DNA of 64,000 bases, from assembly GCF_001411555.2 (NCBI RefSeq), contig NC_049903.1:14551234-14615233 (forward strand), written 5' to 3'. Shown here piece after piece: positions 43,091 to 55,370 of this stretch (position 1 is the stretch's first letter; the number at the start of each line of letters is the position of its first letter). The notes beneath the pieces were generated by a model that saw only the letters and a list, made by a program, of their open reading frames with translations, was not told where the DNA came from and did no database searches. The position numbers were made by a program, and so were the translations under genes. Source of the DNA: Juglans regia. Lineage: Eukaryota; Streptophyta; Magnoliopsida; Fagales; Juglandaceae.

Positions 43091-46000
43091 GCGACAAAAT
43101 TTATTTGATAGGGAATCTGCTAAGGAAAAAGAAAAGTTAATTTTTCTCTGTCGTCATGTGAACTTATAAATTAATACATTCTAATGTATAAAGGGGAGAT
43201 TGTACGTGTAAGCATGCATACTAATTAACCTGCAGTCTCAGTTTTTTTCCCCCTCTTTTTCCTTCTTTTTTCTTTGGAAAACTTCGAGCTCAGATATATT
43301 ATATTGTCTTTAATTTCGAGCTGGCGGTGGTTGTATATAAATAACTGAGCAGTATATATATATTTAGGATATATTCTCCCCATCATAGCCATTTTGAGAC
43401 TAATTGGCAGTCGGCACCTCATGTCAACTATCCATCCCAGTTTTTGTCGAAACCTCAACTGTGGGTGAATAGAAAAACAATTGCTGCATTTTTTGTTGTG
43501 TTTCGTGTTTTGTTTCATAGTTACCTTCATGCTCTACCGTTAGATCTTCTTTATAATAATATTATTCAATTATTGATCATCCTCGTGCCTCTCGATTCAA
43601 AAGTTCAAAAATTTATGTACAGAAAAAACAAACAACCAATCCACACATGGAGGCTAAAACTTGATTGGCAGCCTTTCCTTTCCTCTTTTTTTTTTAATTT
43701 AATTTAATTTAATTTTTATTTTATTTTAATTTAGAACCTATCTTTTCATGAATTATTATATTTTTAAATTGATGTATAGAGTACATCATCTACATCATTT
43801 AAATTATAAAATTATTTAATTTATAAGATTTAAATTCTAAAACTAATGTTCTAAATCAAATTATGTTATAAGTAATTCGGACCGAATTATAAACAGAATA
43901 ACTCACCGATCGAGGCGTCCCTACAGAGACTATACAAGTATCACAACCCACATGGCTCTGCCTACAGAGACTATACAGTTTTCAGAGTTTCAGATAGGGT
44001 TAGGTATGGTCGTTAGAAAGACTCCATCATTATTCACGCCCACCAGCTTCTTGTTCTTCTTCTTTTGGCCTATTCATGAATATAGTTTCTCAGTACAAGG
44101 TTATTCCATATTTTTTATCTATCTTAGGGACATACATACATAATATGTATGATATATATATATATATATAATGTGAAACAAAAGATCAAATTAAGGCCTT
44201 AAAATTGACCCAACAAAATAAAACAACTCAAGCACGGCACTTCTTCGAATTAAAACAATTCAAGCTGCGTTGTCATCAATGACAAGACATCCTTGCCGCC
44301 CTTATCACATAAAACTTCACCCCAGAGAAATAGAGAGAGAGAGAGAGAGAAGACTGGTTGAATGTTATCCAAAGGATAAATGATGATCAAGAACATAATA
44401 AATACATATCAATATTCCGGTTGGGGCCCATATTGTTCAACTTTGTGACTCGGAAACACCTTGGAGCTATATATGTGTCTATTTCTGATTAGAAGCTGAA
44501 AGGTTTAGTTCATATCATTTTTCCTCGCTATTGATAAAGTACTACTACTACTGATGAATCAGCCTAATATATATGAATATATCATGAGAAGTTTCATGTC
44601 AATTCTATCATCTTTAATTATGAGAACCCCAATCGTACAGGATTTTGTGGCCTGCGTGGGATATAATTTCTATATATATATATATATATATATAGGACAA
44701 ATACCAATAGCTAGCTAGCATGTGTTTAATTTGGCCTGCTTTTCATTACATGTGCCCCATCCGCGAGTTATTGAGAGCCACATGTAAATTACCCAACCAA
44801 TATTCATGAGCTTTCAACTCCGTCGATAACTCCGCTACAACTTTTTCTGCTTCAAGTTCAAGTGAAAAGACATGATTTAACAGCTTGAGTAGGAAGTCAT
44901 GAATTTGACAAATCGGGCTGGCCTGGAATCTGATCTAATATTGTTTATTGTGGAAAAACAAGATCTGATTCGTCGGTTTTACTCTCTACTGTATTTGTAC
45001 ACACCGATATTAATGATGACTGGTTTAGAAAGTTATGGGAGATCATGATCAGTATCTTTAACCTAATTATTAAACACAGATAAATATATATATATAGTAC
45101 TGCACGGGTTATTTGCATGCATGGATCGGAAAAGGTTTTCCCTGTTTAATTCCTTCCCATCATTAGGTAGAAGTACCAAAGACTCGAGATTCACGAGCGG
45201 TCCCTTAAGTTTCGCAAGGGATTAATGGTGCTAGCTCTAGGCCGGAGACCATGCAAATTAAATGGTCCTTGGCTAGCTGCACGAAAAACGTTGAAACAAC
45301 CATGACCGACCATTAGTACATAAACCAGCTGATGGATCATGATCTGAGCTTTCATTGTCGCATGCATGCATGCCTATATACATTGGATGCCCAAATTATA
45401 AGTATGTGTTATTAATTTCTATAAAGCCATTGGCCGACTCGAAGAAAACAAGCGCATGAAGAGATCAGAAGTCATCAAAGTCGGTCATGTGATAGGAAGT
45501 TGACTAATCGACCCATGAAATCTCTCCAGTATTAGCCAATTCTGGCGCTTTCCATGATGGATTACTAACATGATGAAGAGTTATATGATCCTATATCATG
45601 ATGCTTTTTCACAGTTTTCATCACAAAATTTGGTAATCTTTATTTAAAGTCATGACTACAAGTACTTGAGATGATAACTAAAGAAGTACTACACGCATTA
45701 ATAAAGTAGATAAGTATTGAATTAGTTAGTAATTAAGGATGATCATGATTTGGTGGCTTCATGAGTAGAGTCTAATGGGGCAGGCACCCTACATGCTGCT
45801 TAAATAAAACATTTAACACAAGTGGGTGAGTTGGTGGTGGCCGGTGCATGGCCGGAGGCAGGGGTACTCGTAGTGCTAGCATGAGCTAGCTAGCTTGTCC
45901 TAGATTATCTTCTTATTATTTATTAATATAATTAAGTTGGTAATTAGGATAATATATTTTTCCTTAATATCTCATAATTTGATTTGTAATTAATAAAATT

Positions 46001-48204
46001 TGATTTTATAATTTTTTTAATAAATCAATTAATTTTACCATGACTATGATATGAAACTTGTGTCCTGATCATCTCTGCTCATGCATGCCTATCACGTATG
46101 GCCGACGCTTGATTACGAAAAGAGGCCTCATTTGTTTACGAGATGAGATGTAATGTGATAAGATGAAAGCCTCCCTCGCGGGCAGATAGAAATTAATCTT
46201 AATTATTGTCAAGATGCTACGTACTACTTAATTTAAATATTAATGATGCACGTACGTACGTATAACGTACGTGTCCTTAATAATATTGATATATATATAT
46301 ATCTTGGTCGATGATCTTTTTCTAATTTTCTTGCTTGCATGCATGGTTAATTCAATATATGTATATATAGATCATGGTCGTGTTGTCACCGGCCATGATT
46401 AATATTAATCAGCCTGCGGTATGATCTGTACGCAACTTCCAGGATTTGTTCCATATATATATATATATATATATAAACTTCAAGGTGGTGTCGTCTATGT
46501 CACGGCCAACTAGTTAGGAGGAGTAGTACTTTAGGATGAAAAATCAGGAATGATCAAAAGTAGTACTAGTACTACTACTTGATCATGTGCCAGATCAGAT
46601 CAGTGCAAAGTATCTCATGATCGATTGTAATTTGGTCGAATAATTAAAATATTATGAGCTGCTCTCTTAAAACAGTGCAGTTTAAGTAATTTTTATTTGA
46701 ATATATACGAGTTATAATATAGAGATATAATAATGAATAATTTCTTTAATATTTAAATTTGGTTTCTTTTAGATAAAATAAATTATTTATATTGTAATTT
46801 ATATATAATTTTATCAATAAATTCTAACAAACAAAATTTAAATTTTTATTGATATTTTTATAAAGTTTTTATATACATATATATATAAATGATTATATTC
46901 ATAAAGATTCAAGTAACATATTTATTATTAGGAATATGATTTGATCCTTTAATATGATCTTTAAATCATGTTTAAAATATTCTCATTATTAATATATAAG
47001 AAATAATACTAAGAAAAATAATAAATACGAAGTTATTCAAGTTTTATGCAAGTTTATACGAATCAAATTGAGCTGAATATTTTTATACGTACAAGTTGTA
47101 TTGTTTAATAGTCGATCATAATTTTATGTTTATATAATAATAAAGGAATCGAGCCGAACTCGAATTTGGCCAAACTGATCTCAAAGGACTTGTCAAATAT
47201 TATTTTTTATTTACAACCTTATTGCTACTCATTTAAGGAATATTATGATAATTTGGAGCAGTAGTACTATTAATGCGCATTGGATTAATCTAGTATTAGT
47301 TTTTATGTGACACAATTTATTAGCTAGGTACTATTTTTCAAAAATTACTGTTCATGTAGCAGTAATGTTTTCTATATATAAAAATGTAAAAATATATATA
47401 GCTGAATTGTTATGTTTGATAGTAGTATTAGTACAATTAAGAATGTTTGACACATATTTAGCCTAGAAAGAAAAACCTTAATTTGGTCGTTTAAGATTGC
47501 GTTTTGATAGTGAGTTATTCTCAAGTATTCTGTGAATAATAGTGTAAAAGTAATAATAGAATATTGAATAGTAGTGAAAAGTATGTAAAAATAATAATAA
47601 AATAATAAATATTAGTGAGATATATTATGAGAATAACAATATCCAAACTAGGCCTAAAATAGTATAATTAGAATTTCTAGAGAAAATGTTAATTAAGAAC
47701 AATACTACATATATACAAATTCAGGGTATAAAAGTCCCGTGCAAGACTTTTAGAAAAAGCGAAACTCACAAAAAAATTAACTTTTTTACATGGTGGGTCT
47801 TATATTTTTTTAAAAGGTCTACATGAAAGTTGAACAGTACCCTAAATCTGGACAAACAAATTTTTAATCATAATTCACTTGTAGGCTTAAAATATATTGA
47901 TTTGGATTAATTTTTGCGAAGATCTCCTATTAATTAACTAGCTAGGCATCATAAAGCTTTCTTCGTTTTAGCTGCAACCAAAAAAAAAAGAAAAAAAAAT
48001 TATTCAATCTAATAATATTCAATCTATTGGTGGTTTCAAATTAATCTTTTACTTATAATTTTATTGATAATTGTCCTAGTAATGTTTGAATCATGAACAT
48101 GCAGCTAACCTGCTGAAATAAGGAAGAGTCTGATATATTTGCATGATATACGAAAATATATATGTTTTTTTATTTTTTTATTTTGTTTTTTTCTTATCAA
48201 ATAT

Positions 48205-48244
<40 letters not shown>

Positions 48245-49200
48245 TTATGAGTAGAAGAACTCAACTAATTTAAGAAGAATAAAAAAAAAAAAAAAATGTG
48301 ATATATGATATGTGGGGATGATGAGTATCAAAACTAGCTCGAGATCTTGAAAATTAAGGAGGGAGAGGAGCATCTTTATTAATTAATCTTCTATTCCCCT
48401 CCGGCCCCTTCCAATTTATTTTCCTACTTTTGATCTTCTTTGTTTTTTTTTTTTTTTTTTTTTAACCCTTTTTCTTTTTTCTTTGCCTCTTCATGTTTTG
48501 CATGCGGATGCTGGAAAGTAAGATTTATGACCACTTCTCGGCCATAATAATGTCACATGCATGCATACACCCCACCATAAACTTTTCTGGCCGCCCATAA
48601 AAACAAATCTGCCTCAATCAGTTCCCTAGCTAAGATCAATTAATTTCATTCATCTTTCTTCTAAGAACTAGTTCTGATCATGATCTCCTCCATGCATGCA
48701 TCATCCTCAATAAAGATAGAGCTGGATATCTCTATCTTTGGTTTATATATATATATAATAGCTAGCTCTTAATAATTAGAACATGAATCAATTTGTAATC
48801 AGTAATTCTAAGTTATTCATCTATTAATTAAACTGCTTCACAAATCATCTTCAAGACAGTGATGATCTTTCATTCATTTCAAAACTATTTCTACTCTTTA
48901 ATTTTTTTATTATTTGTGTAGTTGTAATTATTTTAAGACATCTTGAACCCCACTTTTCTTTGTTTTTTCTTGGAAAGTCATATTAACTTTTATTTTTATT
49001 TTATTTCTTAAAAAAGAAGGTACTCAACTCATTTATATTAAAAAATTCATTTTTATTATTACTTTTCACCAGCTAATTATAATTACTTTTATTTTCTCTC
49101 TCTTTCTAGAAAGCATTGATGAACAAAAGGATTCGCATGACAAAGTAAGTGGAAGAGGTGATGAGTAGAGAGTACAAAACAAAATGAAAACTTGAAATAG
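41648..49200. other. Long transposon-poor, AT-rich intergenic region; no convincing gene
   Basis: About 7.5 kb with no long frame of recognisable protein. It is dense in short palindromes (CATGCATGCATG, TAGCTAGCTAGC, ATCATGATC, ACGTACGT) and AT microsatellites (near 43061-43087, 44146-44170, 44671-44694, 46452-46474, 48208-48241). A 33-bp tandem duplication (AATGGTTCTTTGTCTTCGCC...) lies at about 42494-42560. An acceptor-like TTTTATTCAG at 41767 precedes a 23-codon open stretch. I searched by eye for common plant miRNAs and for tRNAs and saw none. It may be regulatory flank of a gene outside the window. Confidence 0.45.
47499..47654. repeat. MITE of the GTTTGGAT family
   Basis: It opens GCGTTTTGATAGTGAG and closes AATATCCAAACTAGGCC. 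The interior is rich in GAATAATAGTG, as in the copies at 51856 and 52405. About 156 bp. Confidence 0.6.
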
Positions 49201-49210
49201 TTTCCCCCCA

Positions 49211-50073
49211 ACAATTCTTTTCTTTTTCTTCTTCTTCTTCGTGCCAGCGAAAAAGCTTCTGCTTTCTCTCTCCAATGAAAAAGCTCTCCGGAGAAATCGA
49301 GAATGTTAAAAAATCTTACATTTTCCATCGGTGGCTGGCTCCCTCCTGATGTCTATATAGTCTAGATTGTTCTATTATATTTTTTTTCAATTTTTTCTTA
49401 ATTTTCCAACTGTAACACATAGAAGTGTCGATATACTGCTTTCCAACCACCTACAACGACCACATAACGTACTGCAAGACTCGCCAGCTGCCAATCCTTT
49501 GGATGATAGAAGGAAACCGTAAAAAATAGTGGCGCGTGCCTCTCAAGCGAGGCCCAAACCGCCGCACCACATGCAATATTTTTTAGATTAGCGGCTTTAG
49601 ATCTCTTAGATCCAACCAATCTCTACTCTCCTAGTATGGCGTGTGGTACTCACGCACCACCACAATTTCTGGCGGTCGCCCTCTAGTGATTTGCACTTCT
49701 TCCACTTGCTATCTTCTTATGCTATTGTTCATCCTAACTAAGGATTATGAAAAAAAGGTAGTAAAAGTCTCATTCAATCAGTCCAAACCAATGACATGCA
49801 GCACAAATCCATTCAGTACTATGACTTCCGGTCATAGTATTATAGTCCGTTTATCAGATTGTATCAAAACCGCTTCAAGTGGTTTCTCCTTGTGGGAAAT
49901 GAGTGGAGGTCAAATCTTTGGCTCTAGATCTCTTTTTTTTTTTTTTTTGCTTTTTCCTGTGCTGTACTAGTTGACTTGGGATGAATGTCGAGACCTCACA
50001 CCTTGTTATATTTTATATCATGTATCTGTTTTATATGTCTATAATTTGCTTCATTTAAAAAAAAAAAAAAAAA
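49211..50073 (+). mobile_element. Possible unidentified retroposed sequence with poly(A)
   Basis: The stretch ends in an A-run at about 50058-50073. CCCCCCAACA occurs both just before it (49204-49213) and just after the A-run (50077-50086), which could be a target duplication. The interior includes a moderately GC-rich part (49400-49700) with no protein I recognise, and a small hairpin TACTATGACTTCCGGTCATA GTA near 49818. It may be a LINE fragment or processed pseudogene. Confidence 0.3.
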
Positions 50074-50854
50074 TTACCCCCCAACATTGATATATATGTT
50101 ATGAGTATTGACATATGTCTAGGATGCTGTCTCCTATGGGGTGGGACGTGGCATGTGGAGACCACCACCCTAGATCTCATGTCTTTTCCTTTAGATATTT
50201 TTTTTTCCCCTGTGGATTTTATTTTAAGGCCAGAAACAGATATGACAAAAGTATGCCCCCACATTATCTGCCCTTGTCTCCGACCTACCTTCATTTCTTG
50301 ATCCCCACTGCCCCATTTTCCATTCATCATCATTGTACGAAGTTTTCCTAAACGATTTTATTGAATTAAAAAAGGCATTTTTTAATCTCCCTAAGATTGA
50401 AACAGCTCTATAACCTCACAAAAAACTTATATATATATATATATTTCATTATTTTTTTATTTAAAAAATCCAAAACATACATGTATTCAAATTCTTGCTT
50501 AAAAAGTAGTACTTAACCTAAAATATAAAAAAGAAATTAAGTATATAATATTTTTTATTAATTATATACAGCAAAACATATATATTATTAAATTAAAATA
50601 CTAATTATACTAAGTATGTTGAATTGGCAAGTTTCAATGATGCCTTGAAAGCCTTTGGAAAACGAACACCGATCTACTCTCGTGACCTTTATAATCTCAT
50701 TTGAAGATGAACCAAGATCTATAGTTTTGCATCATATTATGTTCATGATACAATCTTAGATTAGTCATGTCCTACGATGATTCATTCGATCGGTCGACTT
50801 ATTTGTGGTCAGTTATTTCCTGCGAAAATGACTATTTCTTGCTAAAATGAGTCT
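50074..50854. other. Intergenic, no gene seen
   Basis: AT-rich, with an AT tract at about 50430-50446. Short frames on both strands near 50055-50350 overlap each other and have no known motif. Confidence 0.45.
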
Positions 50855-51187
50855 CACTGCAAGAAAATGTAGAATTTGCAGCTATTTTTATTTCCAGCAA
50901 TGTAGATATTGCCACTAAAAATATATTTTATTGTTTGAATAATTTCTTTGTGTCAATCAGAAAAAACGTCGGAATATATGACTACTTCCAATGATTTTAT
51001 TTCTTTGTTGCCGTTACAAATCCTTTTTTAGGCGGATTTATGTCGCCGCAATTGAATTCGTCATAGAAGATGAATTTCTTTCTGTATCTTGGTTATTACG
51101 GCGACATCTAATTCGCCGTAAAAAGTCATACACAGTAAAAAAACCTAAATTTACCCCAGCGCCTAATTTCCTAATTCTTCCCCTACG

Positions 51188-51190
<3 letters not shown>

Positions 51191-51225
<35 letters not shown>
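51191..51225. repeat. (CT)n microsatellite
   Basis: About 35 bp of CT repeats, just upstream of a small ORF; leader-like position. Confidence 0.95.
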
Positions 51226-51227
<2 letters not shown>

Positions 51228-51855
51228 TCGCATAGCAGTTTTCAATTGCCTTCTCGCCGCCTCACCAATGCCGGTGAGTTTCTCTTTCATTATTTTAGGC
51301 TCCACCGATCTTTCTCTCTCTCTCTAACTGCTGCTTGATTTCCTAGGTATATCGTTTTCATAGAAGCAAATGACTGCATTTTATCTTGAAGTACTTACCC
51401 TTGCATGCTACAAATTCAGTGCATTTCTTATCTAAAAAGGAATAATATGGCATGTACATGTAGTTCCTTTTCCTTCTACTTAATCAATCATGTGGACATG
51501 TATTTCAATGACGGCTTTACATTGTGTCTAGCTTGCTGGTAAGTTTTATTTTAGGTTTTAAACAGAAATCAATATATTTTAGCTCATAATAGAGGTCAGT
51601 CTCTTGCTAGTTTATTGAAATAATACTTTTTGGGTACGTCCAGTACTTTTCATTAGATTCATTACATGTGCATTGTTACGTTAATGGATGGGTAAAATTG
51701 GTTACATCAATGAAAAATTCCAAATGAAAATTCTCTTGCAGCTTATCGTAATATTGTAGTATTTGAACGTACGTCCTATTCTTGACTCTTTGTTCTATAC
51801 TATTCAGACTAAACTTGAGACAACTCCTATGTCTGCACAGTTACACGCTAATTTA

Positions 51856-51979
51856 GGGCCATTTGGATAGTGAGAAGAGAATAGATGAGTTAAAATAATT
51901 TGTGAATAATAGTGAGATTATTAATTAAAATTAGATGAGATGAGATGATTTCATCTCACCTCTATATCCAAACGGGCCA
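51856..51979. repeat. MITE of the GTTTGGAT family (copy in duplication unit 1)
   Basis: It opens GGGCCATTTGGATAGTGAGA and closes CTATATCCAAACGGGCC, with GAGATGAGATGATTTCATCTC inside. About 122 bp. Confidence 0.75.
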
Positions 51980-52404
51980 TCTAAAAAGGAATAATATGGC
52001 ATGTACATGTAGTTCCTTTTCCTTCTACTTAATCAATCATGTGGACATGTATTTCAATGACGGCTTTACATTGTGTCTAACTTGCTGGTAAGTTTTATTT
52101 TAGGTTTTAAACAGAAATCAATATATTTTAGCTCATAATAGAGGTCAGTCTCTTGCTAGTTTATTGAACTAATACTTTTTGCGTACGTCCAGTACTTTTC
52201 ATTAGATTCATTACATGTGCATTGTTACGTTAATGGATGGGTAAAATTGGTTATATCAATGAAAAATTCCAAATGAAAATTCTCTTGCAGCTTATCGTAA
52301 TATTGTAGTATTTGAACGTACGTCCTATTCTTGACTCTTTGTTCTATACTATTCAGACTAAACTTGAGACAACTCCTATGTCTGCACAGTTACACGCTAA
52401 TTTA

Positions 52405-52527
52405 GGGCCATTTGGATAGTGAGAATAGAATAGATGAGTTAAAATTATTTGTGAATAATAGTGAGATTATTAATTAAAATTAGATGAGATGAGATGATTT
52501 CATCTCACCTCTATATCCAAACGGGCC
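52405..52527. repeat. MITE of the GTTTGGAT family (copy in duplication unit 2)
   Basis: Same as 51856-51979 with two or three substitutions; duplicated together with its flank, not a separate insertion. Confidence 0.75.
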
Positions 52528-53639
52528 CCTAGTACGACAATATCGGTCTTGGCTCATCAAAATATTAACTCCGAAGAAAAATCACTTTTGTAGGTGAAAA
52601 AATTCTCTGAACAGAATCAATTAAGGAAAGAATACATAGACCCAACATTTTGGTAACTAGTCAGCATATTTGTACTATATACAAGAATAGTTAACAGTAT
52701 GGAAGAATGTATATTGTTAGTATATGTTGATTTTTATTGTCATTCTTTGGTTCCATAGGAAGTGGCCACTATGAAGAGGTTTCTAGACCAAGATATTTAT
52801 AGCCAATCACTTGAGGAATTCAAAAGTGAGGTACAATCTGTATTCCCCTTTCTTTGAGGTGGAGCATTAATGAAGAAGTTAGTGCATTAATGGTTAGAAA
52901 GAAAAACACTTGTAATGAAGAAGCTAGTGCATTCATGAAGACAACTTGCTGTTAGCTAGACATTTATGGTTAGAAAGAAAAATACTTGTAAATTTATATT
53001 CCATTGTGATATGTTGGATGATATTGTGTAAAACTTAAGACTAAAACTTCAAATATGTACGTCGAGGTTATTTGAATGATGTTGACATATATGTTGTCAA
53101 TCAAATATAAATTTCTTCAAATCTAGCATTTTTTATTTATTAGCAAGCAACTAACTATCATGAAAGAAACAAATATCAGGAAAAAAATAACTACGTAGGA
53201 CAAAATATGAACAAATTGATGTGGTTTTAAACAACCATTTTTGGCAAAAATAACTCGCCGTAATTACATTAGAGGTGACTACAAAAACCGCCACAAAGAA
53301 CTTATGGAGATTTTTTACTCGTAGAATAACTATTTGGGGCGATTCTATTATCGCCGCAAAAGCCATATGTTACATTAGTGGCGAAAGGCAAGCATTGCCA
53401 TTAATTTGCGGCGAATATAACCAAGATAATACATATCTATTACAATTGAATATATGTGATAAGGAAGAGTTTAATTTACATAAATCTTATCTAATTTGAA
53501 AATACAAAGAGAAGATAAGATAAAGATAAGAACGTAATCATCCCAATATATTTAAATGTGAAGGTAGTATTGGTGTTTGAAAAGGACTCTGTTGTTGGGG
53601 AAAATTTGTTGCTATTGAAGTGGTTGTTGATGTGGATAA

Positions 53640-55370
53640 GGATAATGGTTCATTTACTCTAACATCTCATATAAAATAATGGGGAGTGCACGAACCACCA
53701 GTTTGTCCCTAAGAAGTAAAAACCAATCCTTTGTTAAGCCCTTGGTGAAGATATCTACAATCTGAGCTTGAGTGGAAATGAAGCAAAGACTGATATCTTT
53801 GTTTAAGAACTTCTCTCTAGTGAAGTGGTAATCTACTTCAATATGTTTGGTTCTTGCATGAAAAATGGGAATGACAGACAATGACAGTGCCCCCAGGTTG
53901 TCGCATCAGAGAACTAGTGCTATTGAAAGATAAATATGGAGGTCTTGAAGAAGCATTCTTAGCCAATAAAGCTCTGCAGTCACCATTGTCATTGATATAT
54001 ATTCTGATTCAGTGCTCAATTTTGAAACCATAGATTGTTTCTTTACACTCTAGGAAATTAAGCAAGAGCCAGTAAATACTGCATAACCAGTTGTGGATCT
54101 ACGATCATCCACTGACCCGCCCAGTCAGAGTCACTAAATGCATTGAGAGTGAGAGGACCTTTACCAAGAAATAAACTGTGATAAATTGAGCCCTTTAGAT
54201 ATCTAAGAACACGCTTGGCAGTTGAGAAATGTTCTGACGCTTGGCAGTTGAGAAATGTTCTGTTGTAGGTGAATGCAAGTATTGACATAGTTGATTGACT
54301 GGAAAAGAAATTTCTAGTCTAGTAAGAGTACAGTACTGAAGGGCTCCAGCCAGTTTTCTATAGGTAGTAACATCATCTATAGGATCCCCTGAAACTTTGA
54401 GAGTTTAGATCTTGAGTCCATTGGAGTAGTGCATGGCTTGGTACCGGCCATGTGAAATTGATGTAATAAATCAACTATGTACTTGGACTGGGACAAATAA
54501 AGACCAGTAGAATCACGTTGAACCTTTAAGCCAAGGAAGTAGTGCAAGGAACCCAAATCCTTAACAGCAAACTCTTGTTTAAGAGAACTAATGAGGCTCA
54601 TAATAAGATTCAAATCAGTACCTGTTATAATGATATCATCTACATAAATTAGTAGAAAGATATGTACTGAGTGACTGTGAAAAATAAACAAAGAATAGTC
54701 AACATGAGATTCTATGAAGCCAATATTCTGTAAAATTTGTGCAAACTTTTGAAACCAAACTCCGGGGGCTTGTTTAAGACTATAGAGGGTTTTGTTGAGT
54801 TGACAAACATGATGTGGAAGCTGAGGATTAACAAATCCAGCAGGCTGTTCCATGTACACTTCTTCAGTTAGAGTGTCATGAAGAAAGACATTAGAGATAT
54901 CAAGCTGTCAGAGGGGCTAGTCATAGTGAATAGCAATACTAAGAATCATGCGAATGGTGGAGGGCTTGATAACTGGGCTGAAGGTGTCTGCGTAATCAAA
55001 GCCATCTTGTTGCTGAAACCCCTTGGCTATAAGTCGAGCTTTGAGTCTCTCAATAGAGACGTCTAAGTGTTCTTTTACTTTGTATATCCACTTGTTCTTA
55101 ATGACATTCTAATTAGAGGGTTTTGGACAAAGTTTCCATGTGTTGTTTGCCTAAAGTGTTCGGAACTCTTCTACCATAGCCTTATGCCATTCAGGTTTCT
55201 TTATAGCCTGGTGAAATGAAGAAGGAGCAGTGGGAATAATAGTAGTTTGTAAACTACATAAAGGAGAACGAGTGTTGTACAGCTGGTAGGGGTGTAATTG
55301 GTCCGATCCGGCCTGGTTTTGGATAAAATTTAGGACCGAATCGGTATATACCGGTTTTGTATTTTTCAAA
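53640..55370 (-). pseudogene. Copia reverse transcriptase-RNase H, decayed
   Basis: The RT start is on the minus strand near 55200 (HQAIKKPEWHKAMVEEFRTL). 54859-54377 gives MYMEQPAGFVNPQLPHHVCQ, LNKTLYSLKQAPGVWFQKF, IYVDDIIITG (catalytic YVDD), DLGSLHYFLGLKVQ and LSQSKYIVDLL. RNase H pieces: STAKRVLRYLKGSIYHSLFL, SDSDWAGQ (54288-54058), and the C-terminus TKHIEVDYHFTREKFLNKDI, QIVDIFTKGLTKDWF (53881-53654). Several frameshifts. A 26-bp tandem duplication (54211-54236 and 54237-54262) adds a further break in RNase H. Confidence 0.85.

Larger units (their letters stand above)
51431..52527. repeat. 549-bp tandem duplication, near identical
   Basis: Unit 1 is 51431-51979 and unit 2 is 51980-52527; both start TCTAAAAAGGAATAATATGG. 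I count about six substitutions (for example AGCTTGCTGG/AACTTGCTGG, TGGGTACG/TGCGTACG, AGAAGAG/AGAATAG), about 99% identity. Each unit ends exactly at the end of a MITE copy. Confidence 0.93.
51268..52857 (+). pseudogene. Small two-exon ORF inside the CACTA-like element (possible captured gene fragment)
   Basis: ATGCCG at 51268-51273 is followed by donor GTGAGT. The acceptor TTCCATAG at 52758 joins in frame to GAAGTGGCCACTATG. The spliced frame reads MPEVATMKRFLDQDIYSQSL then EEFKSEVQSVFPFL, TGA at 52855-52857: 34 codons. A (CT)n leader precedes the ATG. A second donor-like GAG|GTACAA at 52831 would allow a longer transcript with further exons that are now absent. The 1485-bp intron contains the tandem duplication and two MITE copies. 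The protein is not recognised. It may be a captured or truncated host gene fragment, or the first exons of a transposon gene; chance is possible. Confidence 0.35.
50855..53416 (+). mobile_element. CACTA-like (EnSpm) non-autonomous element, right end missing
   Basis: The left end CACTGCAAGAAAATGTAG fits the plant CACTA terminus CACTACAAGAAAA with one change. Subterminal CGCCGTAA/CGCCGCAA/GGCGAA motifs cluster at 51030-51130 and again at 53250-53415, the arrangement expected for CACTA subterminal repeats. No inverted TTTTCTTG.AGTG end is visible before the copia relic begins at 53417, so the right end was probably deleted. It contains a small two-exon ORF and a tandem duplication. Confidence 0.45.

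Noticed and set aside
41648..49200. miRNA precursors and tRNA genes
   Set aside because: I looked for common plant miRNA sequences (156, 159/319, 160, 164, 166, 167, 169, 171, 172, 390, 393, 396, 408) and tRNA T-loops and saw none. The many palindromes are short.
50055..50351. Overlapping frames on both strands
   Set aside because: They cover the same DNA in three registers with no recognisable motif.
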